DNA from: Romanomermis culicivorax
Lineage: Eukaryota > Nematoda > Enoplea > Mermithida > Mermithidae
Assembly (NCBI GenBank): GCA_963922205.1
Contig: CAWUHX010000019.1
Location: 982,278 to 1,046,277 of the forward strand
Length of the DNA: 64,000 nt
Direction of reading: 5' to 3'
In this document: in pieces, positions 47,148 through 57,377 of the stretch
Position numbering within the stretch: position 1 is the first letter of the stretch
How the letters are laid out: each line of letters starts with the position of its first letter
Position numbers and translations under genes: made by a program
Notes under the pieces: model-generated
What the model was told of the DNA's origin: nothing
The model's database searches: none
Seen by the model: the letters and a program-made list of their open reading frames with translations, nothing else

Positions 47148-50100
47148 TACACCCGCCATTTTTCATGATCAACTTGCAACTATTTCAACCAACTTACTCT
47201 TTTTGAAACAATACATTTACAAAACTCACACACTCGAAAACATTGTCCAAAAACTCGTCAATTACACCGCCCAAATGTCTCTCAATTCCGATACAGTTTA
47301 CAACATGATCTCAGGCACTGGTCAAGCACTCGGAAATACACTCTCTGGCGCCGGTCAAGGCATAGAACATGTAATAACCGGTACCACCCAAAGTCTCACA
47401 GACGGATTAAACAATTTACTCAAAGGACCCCTGCAAATCATTATAAATCTAGCCGTTATTACTGTAGTTATTGCAGGCGTCTTTTATTCGTTTCTCGTTC
47501 TTCGAAAATACTTTAACTCTCCAAAGCATCATGCCACAAACGAACATGCATACGAAATACCATCAAACAACAGACATTTACATGAGACCATACCCCCATC
47601 ATTCGGCCATGCTCTCTTAGAATTAGCTAATCGTCGTGGGGCACAAACACAGCAGAAATACGTCCTTGTCGATATCGATACCCCCCGAACTCCTGCAATC
47701 GAACTCATTAATCAAATTCAGCAATCTGCATCAAATAAGCCACCCCAAAACGTACCTGAGAAACATACCCCTCATATTCCAATCACACTTAACGGCAAAT
47801 TAATGACAAAAGGCATGATTGACACTGGTGCAGTTTACTCACTCATTGATTCCCGAGTCGCGCAACTTTTACAGTTAGACATGAAACCCCCGCTAGTCCA
47901 AGCAAAAGCAGCAAATAATCTTCCGATTCACTTTGTAGGAACCACTTTTGTCACAGTGACAGCCCAAACAATCCAGGAAACAATCATGGTCCATGTCCAA
48001 AAAGATTGCACAGCAGACATCCTTCTAGGCAAAAACTTTCTCAGTCGATTTTCGGAATACACTATCAACAATCAAAAATCACAGGTCAAATTTGGCAATG
48101 TTATACTACCTTGTGATGGCCTAGAATATAGCCCTCTTTCAACTCGTGGTGGAACTTATCTAGATGAAAAATTAGAATTACCACCCCGTACAGTAACCGA
48201 ATTCACTGTCCCCTTGCCCAAATCCTACTTACAGGTCAAACAGCTTGAATTCACCCCAAAACCCAAACAGAATCCCAAAGTCCATTTCGCAGCTTGTATC
48301 TCAGAAAACCAAAACAGTCGCATACGTGTGTCCGTCCTAAACACACAAGAAACAGCTCAAATTCTTTACCCTGGAACATGCATTGGTACAGTCTCATGTT
48401 ACATCCCAAAACAAAATGCTCCCGCTAATCTAACCCCTTCAACGCAAAACCAGCCCAACCGTTTTGATACATTCACATGGTTAAAAGAAAACGTTAATTT
48501 AACCTCCAGTGACCTGACAGAAACAGAAAAAATGCAACTCCTACGCGCCCTATCGAAGTACCCTACATTATATGCTAAATCCAAAATGGATGTAGGTAGA
48601 ACCACCCTTGTTTCACATACAATTGACACCAATGGCTCCCAACCCGTACGTAGACAACTTTATCGGACTTCCCCAAAAGAAAAGCAAATCATACATGCAG
48701 AAGTTGAGCAACTCGCAGCAGCAGGTGTCATAAGCCAAAGCAACTCTCCATGGTGTACCAACACAGTTTTAGTTCCCAAAAAAGACGGAGGCCATCGTTT
48801 ATGCATTGATTTTAGAGGCCTCAACAAAGTCACCAAAAAAGATACCTACCCCTTACCCCGGATAGACGAAATTCTAGACACCCTCCGTGGAATGAAATAT
48901 TTCACCTCCCTTGACCAATCCAATGCATACTATTCCATTCCCATAGCACAAGCGGACAGAGAAAAAACGGCCTTTAATTGCTCAGCTGGCCAGTATCAAT
49001 TCAATTACCTCCCTTTTGGACTCACCAATGCCCCAGCCACATTCCAAAGGTTAATGGATGTTATTCTTTCGGGTCTGCAATGGAACACATGCCTTGTGTA
49101 TCTCGACGATGTTTTGGTATTCGCAGACTCCCATGCCCAAATGCTGGAACGTTTAGACACTATTCTTGCCCGATTCTCACAAGCAGGCCTTAAGCTAAAC
49201 ATACAAAAATGCAAATTCTGCCAGCCCCAAGTCCAATACTTAGGCCACGTCATTTCTCAGCAAGGCATTTCACCAGATCCCCATAAGGTACAGGCAATCT
49301 ATGACATACCCACGCCCAAAAGCTCAAAAGAAGTTAAGTCATTCCTTGGCCTACCCTCATATTATCGCAGATTCATCCCAAATTGCTCTCAAGTTTCTAG
49401 CCCACTCACATCGCTACTCAAAAAGAACTCAGAATTTTCCTGGGGCCCTGAACAGCAAAATGCATTCACTAAGCTAAAAGAATTACTCATTCATGCCCCA
49501 ATACTACAGCATCCCGATTTCACAAAACCGTTTATCCTGCAAACTGACGCCTCAAAACTCGGCATCGGCGCCATTCTCAGTCAGCTAGATAGTAAAGGTC
49601 AGGATCGCCCCATTGCTTTTGGGAGCCGCACATTGAAACCCGCAGAACGCAACTACCTGATAACTGAGTTGGAAACCCTTGCAGTAGTCGAATTTGTCAA
49701 GTATTTCCGCCCTTATCTTTTCCAGCAACATGTTATTGTACACACTGACCACACAGCAGTTCAGGCAGTCTTACAAAAGGAAAACCCGTCCCCTCGCATT
49801 GCCCGTTGGGGATTAGCTCTCTCTGGCATTCAGCTAGACATTCGACCTAAGAAAGGCACTGCTAACCGCAATGCAGATGCAGTTTCTCGATTCCCCTCAC
49901 AGACAGCAAAGCAATCCTTTGATATTGAGCAATTAGAAACCCGCCCCGAAATATCAACTATCAATTCAGTTTTGGAAGCCGAAGCAACTGAACAAGAAGA
50001 GCAACAGAAAAACTTTGCCGAACTCCAACGCACTGATCCAACTGTCAAAAGTATTTTAGCAAAAATCGCCCAAAAACACCCCCTTACCCTTATCAAATTC

Positions 50101-51273
50101 GCAGTACATCAAAACATTCTCTTCCGTATAGTCGACAAACAGGCAAAACTATACATTCCCAAGTCCCAAGTCCAGCATCTCATCGCCTCACATCATGACA
50201 GCAAGTTCACAGGTCATTTTGCGGCCCGGAAAACCCTACACTTGCTCAGACAGAAATATTTTTGGCCCCAAATGAGCCGTGATATCAAACGTTACTGCAA
50301 AACTTGTCACCCATGCCAGACACAGAAAGCCCTCCGACACAAAGTGCATGCAAACTTGGTACCAATTCAGCCGACTGGCCCATTTGATCGAGTTGGTGTT
50401 GATTGCATGGGACCGTTACCCCTCACTGAAGACGGCAACCGATTCATTGTCGTTTTCATCGATTATTTCACAAAGTATGTAGAGGCATTCCCAACCCCTG
50501 ACATCACTGCAGCCACTATTGCCAAGCTATTCGTAACCAAAATTGTTTGTCGTCATGGGTCCCCAAAAATCATCCATTGTGATCGTGGCACCGATTTTGT
50601 ATCCGACCTCTTCTCACGGATCACCAGTTTATGCAACACTCAGAAAATTCACACTACCCCATATCATCCCATTGCCAATGGAGAAGTTGAGCGTTGCAAC
50701 CAAACCCTAGCCACCCGTATCCGCATGTACATCAATTCAAATCACACTGATTGGGATACTTATCTGCCCTATGCCGTTTTTTCGATCAACATCCATAAAA
50801 ATGATAGCACATCATATCCCCCATTTGAATTACTCCACGGTAGGCAAGCTAATCTGCCGTCAGATGCAGCTTTAAATTTTCTCCCCACGTCCTACATGGT
50901 TGATTTAGATGATTACGCCCTTCGTGTAAAATCGCATTTCACAGAAGCACTCTCAACCGTGCAGAAAAGTTTGCAAAAAGCCCAAGCCCGCTATACCCGT
51001 CAGTATAACAAACATGCTCAGAACATACATTACAAGGCAGGTGATCTTATTCTTTATAAAAATCATTCGTGTAAACAAGGGTTGACTCCCAAATTCCTCC
51101 CTCGCCAAAACGGTCCCTATACAGTTACGAATTTCATGTACCCCAACGTTACACTCAAACACCCCCATAAGAATCTTACATTTACGGTGCATGTCAACGA
51201 GACAACCCCTTTCTACCCTCGGAAAGCAGCTAACGAATCTACCCCCACCCCTCCTCAACCTCGAAAGCCTTGA
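47107..51273 (+). CDS. pol: ORF2: Env-like membrane anchor plus Pol (PR-RT-RNaseH-IN)
   Basis: The frame opens at 47107, overlapping ORF1 by 41 nt in the +1 frame, and has no ATG near its start, so it is probably reached from ORF1. Numbering from 47203: residues 1-75 are an amphipathic Gly/Thr-rich stem (HTLENIVQKLVNY; repeated G-Q-x-L/I-x-N/H); 77-103 a transmembrane helix (IIINLAVITVVIAGVFYSFL). D207-T-G-A is the aspartic protease site. RT has KKDGGHRLCIDFRGLN at about 526 and YLDD at 633-636. RNase H has FILQTDAS (D782) and HTDH. Integrase has H-H ... C-x2-C from 997, D1067, D1127 and E1163 (D,D-35-E spacing), and a C-terminal GPY at 1304. All catalytic residues are present. No chromodomain was seen. 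Confidence 0.92.
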   Translation, partial: KSSGTKIFPSFHFNTPAIFHDQLATISTNLLFLKQYIYKTHTLENIVQKLVNYTAQMSLNSDTVYNMISGTGQALGNTLSGAGQGIEHVITGTTQSLTDGLNNLLKGPLQIIINLAVITVVIAGVFYSFLVLRKYFNSPKHHATNEHAYEIPSNNRHLHETIPPSFGHALLELANRRGAQTQQKYVLVDIDTPRTPAIELINQIQQSASNKPPQNVPEKHTPHIPITLNGKLMTKGMIDTGAVYSLIDSRVAQLLQLDMKPPLVQAKAANNLPIHFVGTTFVTVTAQTIQETIMVHVQKDCTADILLGKNFLSRFSEYTINNQKSQVKFGNVILPCDGLEYSPLSTRGGTYLDEKLELPPRTVTEFTVPLPKSYLQVKQLEFTPKPKQNPKVHFAACISENQNSRIRVSVLNTQETAQILYPGTCIGTVSCYIPKQNAPANLTPSTQNQPNRFDTFTWLKENVNLTSSDLTETEKMQLLRALSKYPTLYAKSKMDVGRTTLVSHTIDTNGSQPVRRQLYRTSPKEKQIIHAEVEQLAAAGVISQSNSPWCTNTVLVPKKDGGHRLCIDFRGLNKVTKKDTYPLPRIDEILDTLRGMKYFTSLDQSNAYYSIPIAQADREKTAFNCSAGQYQFNYLPFGLTNAPATFQRLMDVILSGLQWNTCLVYLDDVLVFADSHAQMLERLDTILARFSQAGLKLNIQKCKFCQPQVQYLGHVISQQGISPDPHKVQAIYDIPTPKSSKEVKSFLGLPSYYRRFIPNCSQVSSPLTSLLKKNSEFSWGPEQQNAFTKLKELLIHAPILQHPDFTKPFILQTDASKLGIGAILSQLDSKGQDRPIAFGSRTLKPAERNYLITELETLAVVEFVKYFRPYLFQQHVIVHTDHTAVQAVLQKENPSPRIARWGLALSGIQLDIRPKKGTANRNADAVSRFPSQTAKQSFDIEQLETRPEISTINSVLEAEATEQEEQQKNFAELQRTDPTVKSILAKIAQKHPLTLIKFAVHQNILFRIVDKQAKLYIPKSQVQHLIASHHDSKFTGHFAARKTLHLLRQKYFWPQMSRDIKRYCKTCHPCQTQKALRHKVHANLVPIQPTGPFDRVGVDCMGPLPLTEDGNRFIVVFIDYFTKYVEAFPTPDITAATIAKLFVTKIVCRHGSPKIIHCDRGTDFVSDLFSRITSLCNTQKIHTTPYHPIANGEVERCNQTLATRIRMYINSNHTDWDTYLPYAVFSINIHKNDSTSYPPFELLHGRQANLPSDAALNFLPTSYMVDLDDYALRVKSHFTEALSTVQKSLQKAQARYTRQYNKHAQNIHYKAGDLILYKNHSCKQGLTPKFLPRQNGPYTVTNFMYPNVTLKHPHKNLTFTVHVNETTPFYPRKAANESTPTPPQPRKP

Positions 51274-51291
51274 ACGAGGACGTTCAACTCC

Positions 51292-51304
51292 GGAAGGAGG
51301 GAAA
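51292..51304 (+). other. Polypurine tract
   Basis: GGAAGGAGGGAAA directly before the 3' LTR, the plus-strand primer site for reverse transcription. Confidence 0.8.
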
Positions 51305-52189
51305 TGTAACGTACCTGCTAAAGCAGTACTGTAAATATGTAGCATACTGTATGTAATAGACATTTATTAGATATTATTTTATTTTTCACATTTTATGTCT
51401 CAAGGATGTCTGGGATTCACACCCAAACATTCCTACAAAATTACGTGAAGTACTTTATTTTGATCCGTTCACACCCCGGTAGCCCAATTAAGATGCCCTA
51501 ATTAATTTGCACAAACGGCAGCTGTTCCCCTAGAACCCACACTAAACTACACATTCCACAGCTACCGTAATCCCCTGTGAAAATCGTAAACAACACCTGC
51601 ACACAGTAAAATATGTAGAAGCCCCGCCGTACAGTAGTCTCAAGTGTAACAGTAGCGGCGGCCCCATAAAACATGTGTATACAGAGAAACCGATACAGGA
51701 AGCATGCACAGAAGCACAGAGGTGTGGCCAAGCCCACCGTAGAAAGCAAGTGAAACACAGAAAGCATACGGTACCAGAAAAGCGTTAGAGAGGCGTAACT
51801 AAGTAAGCATAAAAAGCGTAGCCGGAAACGACGATTGGCGGAAGAAGATGGACAGAAGCTCGACCTCCCGCAGCGTCCAGGGAGTGGCCAAAATCGCCGT
51901 ATAAAAGAAGAAGCAAAGCGTGATTTTGATCATTATATTCTGATTCTTATTCTTGTGTTTTTCCGCGCTCGCCCCGTCTTTATACATTTGCAAGCGGCCG
52001 ACTATTCGAAAGCATTTAAACCGAGGCCCCCGTCTGTATTTTAATCCGAAGCGCGTTTTATTTGTCGACGTTCAAGCGACCGTCGAATTACCCGTTGTTT
52101 GTTGTAACCGTTCGCCCTGCCCCGTATTTGCCCCGCCGTATCGACCGATTGGTCCAAGTAAAGTACCTCACAGAAATCTGGTCGTTACA
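51305..52189 (+). repeat. 3' LTR (885 bp)
   Basis: Near-identical to the 5' LTR, with TATAAAAG at 51900-51907. It is followed by the ATAC duplication at 52190-52193. Confidence 0.93.
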
Positions 52190-52504
52190 ATACGAAAGAA
52201 TCTTGGTTTTCGGAGAATGATTTAACACGTAGCTCGCTTCACCGAAATTCATTGGAATGGTACAATTCGGAGCAAATTGACAAGAACGATTTTTCAAACG
52301 ATGGAACAACAGTCGAAAACGCTTTTGTGAACTTAGCACCATGTACAAGTTGCCTATTTTTGGAAGCACTCAAAAAGAGGCCAAAAAACGACGCTTTTTC
52401 TTAATGAGATGCATTTTTTAAGTGTTATTGTCGTGTAGTATGCCCATTCAGTTTTCGAAAAATTTATATCTATTTTTAGGTGAAATTTTGTCTGTAGCTA
52501 ACTG

Positions 52505-52610
52505 CTGCCTGCGCTTTTGACCCTTTAAACTATTGTGGAATAGTTTATCACTGACTGCGCTTTTGAACCCATTTGCATTGACTGCGCTTTTAAACCGACT
52601 GCGCTAATGA
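52505..52610. repeat. TGACTGCGCTTTTGA motif cluster
   Basis: Four copies of CTGCGCTTTTGAMCC or CTGCGCTAATGA lie within about 100 bp. One inverted copy, GGGTCAAAAGCGCAGTCAA, lies at 42648 at the far end of the split zinc-finger ORF. The pattern resembles the terminal arrays of elements F and G. Confidence 0.5.
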
Positions 52611-52614
52611 TTCC

Positions 52615-53465
52615 TACCCGGGTGGCCGACTGTACCGGATGGCCGAATTCAATTTGAGATATTTTATATGTAAGTCGAATCTTATACAAAACGTTTTCGC
52701 ACGAAACGTGAATAAAATGTTGCTAAATATAGGTTTCAATGCACAAGATATCATCAAAAAATGCAAGAGCGACACAAAAATATGCTAATTATCTACAGAA
52801 ATATGCCCTTCATAATTTTTTAATATTTTTGTAGCAAAAAACTATGAATAAGATATGTTAGAACTTGGCAAAAAATAGAATTTTCAAGAAAGATAGAACA
52901 GCAATAACGGAATTTCGTCTTTACTTGAGTAAATTATCTAAGGGTCGTACTCTGGAATGTCTCTGGCTCATTACTTTATTCACGCTAGCTTAGCACAATT
53001 GTTACATTCATAATACATGGTTTGCAAACCATCAAATCCTCGTTTAGTTTTATTCTTTTTGAAAAGTCAAAAATGATTGGAATTTGTGCGACTTCCGCAC
53101 TTGAGCAACGTCGAATTTCCATGAACTGTCAACTGATATTCTGCAGCCCCAAAATCATTTTCATTCATTTTTATAACAAATATACTCAACAAAGTGAACG
53201 GATACGAGGAGAAAAATTTCTTACAAAATCAAAAACTTTTGAATTCAAATAGGTATCCTTGTGTGCTTTTACTTATTAGCATATTTTTGCGTTGCTCTTG
53301 CATTTTTTGATGATATCTTGTACATTGAAACCCATATTTAGCAATATTTTATTCACATTTCGTTCAAAAACATTCTACATAAGGTTCGACTTATACATAT
53401 AAACTATTTCAAATTGAATTCCGCCACCCGTTACAGTCGGCCATGTTCTACAGTCGGCCAGGCGG
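52615..53465. mobile_element. Fold-back element Q with arms of about 180 bp
   Basis: The left arm (about 52615-52800) and right arm (about 53260-53455) are inverted copies at roughly 85% identity. Shared blocks include GAATTCAATTTGA, GTGAATAAAAT, TTGCTAAATAT and AAGATATCATCAAAAAATGC. GGCCGACTGTA words repeat at the ends. The spacer of about 460 bp has a 76-codon frame without recognisable domain. The target duplication and superfamily are undetermined. Confidence 0.7.
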
Positions 53466-53689
53466 CACAGTCAGCCAACCGGTCTACAACGTCTATTTTC
53501 TCTTGCATTTGGCCATCTAAGTTTCACGTGCTTCTGTGCTGCAGTTGCGGTAGGTATGCACCAACGGACCATTCCAAAATCACAAAAAAATATTTGTTGG
53601 AAAAATATTTTTGCAAAACACTCGAAAGAAAACAAGAACAATAAATTATCAGAAGGATTTCCGATTAAAATTGTTTTGTATGGAGTTTA

Positions 53690-53960
53690 ATTGCAAAAAA
53701 ATAAATTAATGAAATAAATAAAATGAATAAAATAATTAAGCAGTAGAGGCAGAACAAAAAACAAATAATAAAAAACTAAAAGTAAAATAATGTAATAAAA
53801 AGTAGGGGAAAAAAACAAAAGTATACAACCTGAAAAAATTAAACAAAAAGAACAAGAAGTTGCTCATGACGAGAATATAAAAGGGAATAAGTCAATAGAG
53901 GAAAATGAAACAAAAAACCTGCACGTATATATGTTAATAATAAGCAAACCAAAATAAAAA
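53690..53960. repeat. Polypurine tract
   Basis: The plus strand is strongly A/G biased (AAATAAAAT-type words). It may be an inverted, diverged relative of the polypyrimidine tracts at 29999-30400 and 54870-55110. Confidence 0.5.
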
Positions 53961-54149
53961 GCTGTAATGTCGTGAATGTCATGCTATAGAGCCATAATAT
54001 CAGAAATCTGGCGATTTGTGCCAAGATGTGTAACAAGCAGCATCCGCCAGATCGAAATGGAAGACCAAATAGGTCATGCGCCAAAACGTCTACCCTTCAC
54101 ATGTCCATTTTTCCATTGTAAAGATAACTTTTTGAAAATTCGACATTTT

Positions 54150-54255
54150 GAGAATCTGTTCTGAGACTTCGCTGCTCTGAGAATCGCTGTTTTGAGACAT
54201 CGCAGTATTGACTCTCGCTTTTTTGAGTTTCGCTGTTGTGTGTTCCGCTGAATAG
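54150..54255. repeat. Short tandem repeat (TTTGAGAATCGCTG)
   Basis: Six degenerate units of roughly 20 bp based on CTGAGACTTCGCTGTTTTGA. Confidence 0.55.
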
Positions 54256-54734
54256 GGGTGCAACCGGTGACCACCCCTCCCGAAATTTTGAGCAATCGAT
54301 ACTTCATCTGTGAAGATGTCGCCAGGCCGCAGCACCCATTTGCGTGTATGTTGGCCTTGAATTCTCAGCGAAATAATGCGCCTTTGAGTCGCTCTGCGTT
54401 ATCGTAAAAAGATCTAGCAAGAAATTTCAAGCAGATTTAATATACTATGAATGTTTTCTGTTCTGAAATTTAGTTTCTTGCTATAATTCCTTTATGCAAT
54501 CTTATGAAATTATGTAGGTTCTCATTGCCAAATTTTTCATCATGCTGTTTTTCTGATTCTTATCAGCTTTGCTGTTTCGCATTTCGTTTTTCATGCAAGG
54601 GGAAGAAAATCTAAAGTAGAGCATGGAATTTGAAATTGACGAAAAGGCCCATAAAATTAAGTCACTCTATCGTCCATTTTTTGAATGATGATTTTCTAAA
54701 TGAAAAAAATACTCATGCAAACGATAAATATAAA

Positions 54735-55535
54735 ACGCAAAGACAATAGAGCGCAGAGACATTTGAGGGCAGGACAAACAGAGTACAGAAACATTAGGTC
54801 AGAGCAAAATGAAATAATTTAAAAAATAACTATATTTCAGCTGAAAAATGCTGATTCTTCATATTTTTCCATGAGTCTGGAGAAGTTCATGTCAATACAT
54901 TTTTCCATCACGAAGTATTTTTTCCATCTTTTGTTCTTTTTCTTTCTCTTTCGTATTTCGCCATTCTTACTTTTTTCGTCTCCTGTTCGTTATTCAATAT
55001 CTTTTTTTTCATTTTCTTTTGTTTTCCTTTATTTTTTTATATCTCATTATTTGTTCACTCTCTCATTAGTCGTATTCTTTCTTTTAACATTTTTTATTAT
55101 TTTACATTAAATTCTTTCTGTCTCCCGTTTGAAAAAACCGTTTGTGAGTAGATAAACGCCGGAATCAATTGTTGTTCGAGAACTTGATACAAAGATGGGA
55201 CATACACATTTTTCACACAAAAGTTGCGAAAGAGACACAAAAAATTGCAAATATTTGACCTTTTGAATGAAATAGTTTGATTTTGTTACTTTCGAGTTCA
55301 TCTTGAATTTCTAACCCGCATTCAGAATAATATACGCAGCTTGCAGGAAAGCTTTGTCAACTTTTGAAATAAAGCTGCTTGCTTAATATTCTTTTTTTAT
55401 ATTCAAAAACAATTTAAAATTCGCGTTCATTGCTGACCGGGGAACATCGCTTCGAAAGAGTTAGTTTTTTCAAATGTACCCTAATGTCCCTGCGCTCTAT
55501 TGTCCTGCGCGCTCTAATGTAGGGTCACGCTTTTT
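54735..55535. mobile_element. Element O with AGAGCGCAG inverted terminal arrays
   Basis: ACAATAGAGCGCAGAGACATT at the left and, inverted, AATGTCCCTGCGCTCTATTGT plus a second GCGCTCTAATG at the right indicate inverted ends about 0.8 kb apart. The interior includes a polypyrimidine tract (54870-55110). Exact boundaries and target duplication were not found. Confidence 0.45.
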
Positions 55536-55759
55536 TCCTTGAGTTGACTGCAACATTCAAGTATACGGCAAAAAATATGTGGCGATGATAAGACTTATGG
55601 ATTTCTTTGAGTCTCGAAACTCATTGAAGAAAATAGACTGTACCCAAATGGAAAACACGATATCAATGAAATCTCCGGTGAAGAAACTCTATTTGAACTA
55701 TCAAGATCCCTTTAGAATACAATATAAAAAGCTTTGAACTTCGGATATTTTCACGGGTT

Positions 55760-55815
55760 TTTTTAGCACGGTGCTAATAAAATTGGGCCATTGCTAATGA
55801 AAGTTTTAGTCGTGC
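55760..55815 (+). mobile_element. Solo end of a G/F-like element
   Basis: GGGTTTTTTTAGCACGGTGC followed by CATTGCTAATG resembles the left end of element G (TTTTTTTAGCGGCAC ... GCTAATGG). No matching partner end was found before D5. Confidence 0.35.
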
Positions 55816-55834
55816 TGAGAAAAGTAATACAAGC

Positions 55835-56265
55835 ATACATGTAATTGGGGGGAAGTGCTATGGGAACCCCCCTCCCTGATATCGTCGACCATATGGCTAT
55901 CCATTGGGCGACCGCCCCCTCCCCAGGATTTTCCAATCCAGTGGCTAGCCATATAGTAGCCGTAGGGACCCCCATACTTTTGTTCGGAAAAATACTAAAA
56001 AATATCAATTTTTTGATGAAAAATGTCAATTTTTTAACAAAAAATGGTCCAAAACGTCATTTTTCTCGGCGCTTAGCGCCACACGTACATTTTTTATTAT
56101 TTTTGGACAAAAATTACTATTTTTTGAACCGTTTTCGTGAAAAAATCGTTTTTTTTTTCAGAGACCCCTCCCCCCAAAATTTTGGGAATTACTGACCGCC
56201 GGCCCCAAAAAAATTGGCCCGACCCTCCCCCCCCCCCGAGACCTCGGGGCTCCGTTACATGTATG
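55835..56265 (+). mobile_element. Family D MITE, copy D5
   Basis: Full-length copy, CATACATGTAATTGGGG to CTCCGTTACATGTATG, with a perfect 8-bp duplication AATACAAG (55827-55834 and 56266-56273). It shows all family D blocks, including the CTCGGCGCTTAGCGCC hairpin. Confidence 0.9.
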
Positions 56266-56517
56266 AATACAAGTGAAGTAAAGTTAGCGGCTGTGCCAAT
56301 GGGATGGGACTCTAAAATCCCTGAATATTTCGCTCCTAAAAGGGTCATAAAAATCTTAAATTTTGAAGGAATGGGTAGCTTCGAGAAACACTTTATTTTG
56401 CTAATGGGATCCAACGAGCCTATGATGAACCAGGATGAACATAGACTGACTTCAGTGGAAGTAGATAGCAGCTTATATATTTCTTCACATCCAAATTCAG
56501 GCTTCACTGAAAAATAA
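56266..56517 (+). CDS. Possible coding fragment beside D5
   Basis: About 84 codons in one frame, with a protein-like composition: VPMGWDSKIPEYFAPKRV, FEKHFILLMGSNEPMMNQ. It begins inside or right after the D5 terminus, so its natural start is unclear. No domain was recognised; it could be an exon into which D5 was inserted. Confidence 0.25.
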   Translation, partial: NTSEVKLAAVPMGWDSKIPEYFAPKRVIKILNFEGMGSFEKHFILLMGSNEPMMNQDEHRLTSVEVDSSLYISSHPNSGFTEK

Positions 56518-56524
56518 TGAGTAA

Positions 56525-57370
56525 TCACGTTTTAGCAGGAGACGATTTTTCCATCTGTTATCCGGATTGAATCTGTCATAGTCCTAAAAATGATCATATA
56601 TAAGCCTAAACACTGAAATCATTTGGTAAATTTTCAAACTACAATTTAGCAGTGAAATCTTTTATTGAAATTACTATCAATGACTTTCACTAGAGATACA
56701 TCGAGAATCAAATCAATTCCCTGAGCAGTTAAACGAGAAAAAATAACTTTTTTGCACCACTACAGGGTTTGCGAATCTATCTACTCCCTCTGAAAAAATC
56801 ACTTCTGGTTAAGGTAGAAGAATGTTCTTTTCATAGTTTTGTAATAAATTTGAGTCAGCGCTTATCGGCGTAAAGCAGACCGTTTCAGATTTCAGATTCA
56901 TTTCAGATTGACTTTTGAAAATTTTCTCCCGATTCATCAATTTTTTTAATGCAAAAAATGACTTTTGACTGGAAAGAAAGGCTTATTGATCATATTCAAG
57001 CGACAGCTTTCTACGAAGCTAAGGAAGCTGGATCTGAGCTTATTGCAAAAAAATGAGTTGCTAGTAAAGTATGGAGGTCGGAACGATGGGCTCACGATAA
57101 CTAGAAGAAAAAATCATTAAATTTTTTGTAAATTTTATTTTCATGTCATCTTGCTGAAAAATCTGCAGATTGTATTTTCAGATTTTGGTTTTAATCAAAA
57201 TCTTTTCGAAAATCTGTAATGTTCTATGCCGGGTAGCCTTGAACAAGTTAGGGTAGCTGCTAGTGGACATAAGACTTGCTGAAATATACAATTTTTTATG
57301 TAAAATTTAATATACGATGTTGTAAGTTAGTCATTGTTTTATTGTAATTGAAAGTTGGGCTATCACTTTT
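56525..57370. other. No gene recognised
   Basis: AT-rich DNA with repeated TTCAGATT words near 56885-56910 and TCTGCAGATT..CAGATTTTG near 57163-57190. No coding or terminal repeat structure was supported. Confidence 0.4.
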
Positions 57371-57377
57371 CGCCCTT

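Larger units (their letters stand above)
42918..52189 (+). mobile_element. Near-intact Ty3/gypsy LTR retrotransposon with internal Env
   Basis: The 9.27-kb element is bounded by LTRs starting TGTAACGTACC and ending GGTCGTTACA, with ATAC target duplications. The order is 5' LTR, PBS-like site, ORF1 (Gag then Env-like ectodomain), ORF2 (Env-like stem and membrane anchor, then PR-RT-RNaseH-IN), PPT, 3' LTR. PR-RT-RH-IN order and the GPY-motif integrase place it in Ty3/gypsy (Metaviridae). LTRs are about 99% identical and the ORFs lack internal stops, so insertion is recent. Its one visible break or regulatory feature is the frame change between ORF1 and ORF2. Confidence 0.95.
42614..52342 (-). 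pseudogene. FLYWCH-like zinc-finger ORF split by the LTR element
   Basis: On the minus strand an ORF starts at ATG 52342, runs to 52190, and continues at 42913 to a stop at 42614. The intervening 9.3 kb is the LTR element plus one ATAC copy. The Tyr codon formed by the duplicated site is identical at both edges and the frame is kept, so the empty site encoded about 150 residues. The C-terminal part has EYWLCLECEKI (C-x2-C), a KTRGK step and GHHSDCDY, resembling the Y-W-x-C ... H-H/C zinc-binding pattern of FLYWCH-type fingers, often found in nematode proteins and MULE transposases. The family call is tentative. Flanks carry TGACTGCGCTTTTGA words, so the ORF may belong to an older DNA transposon. 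Confidence 0.65.
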
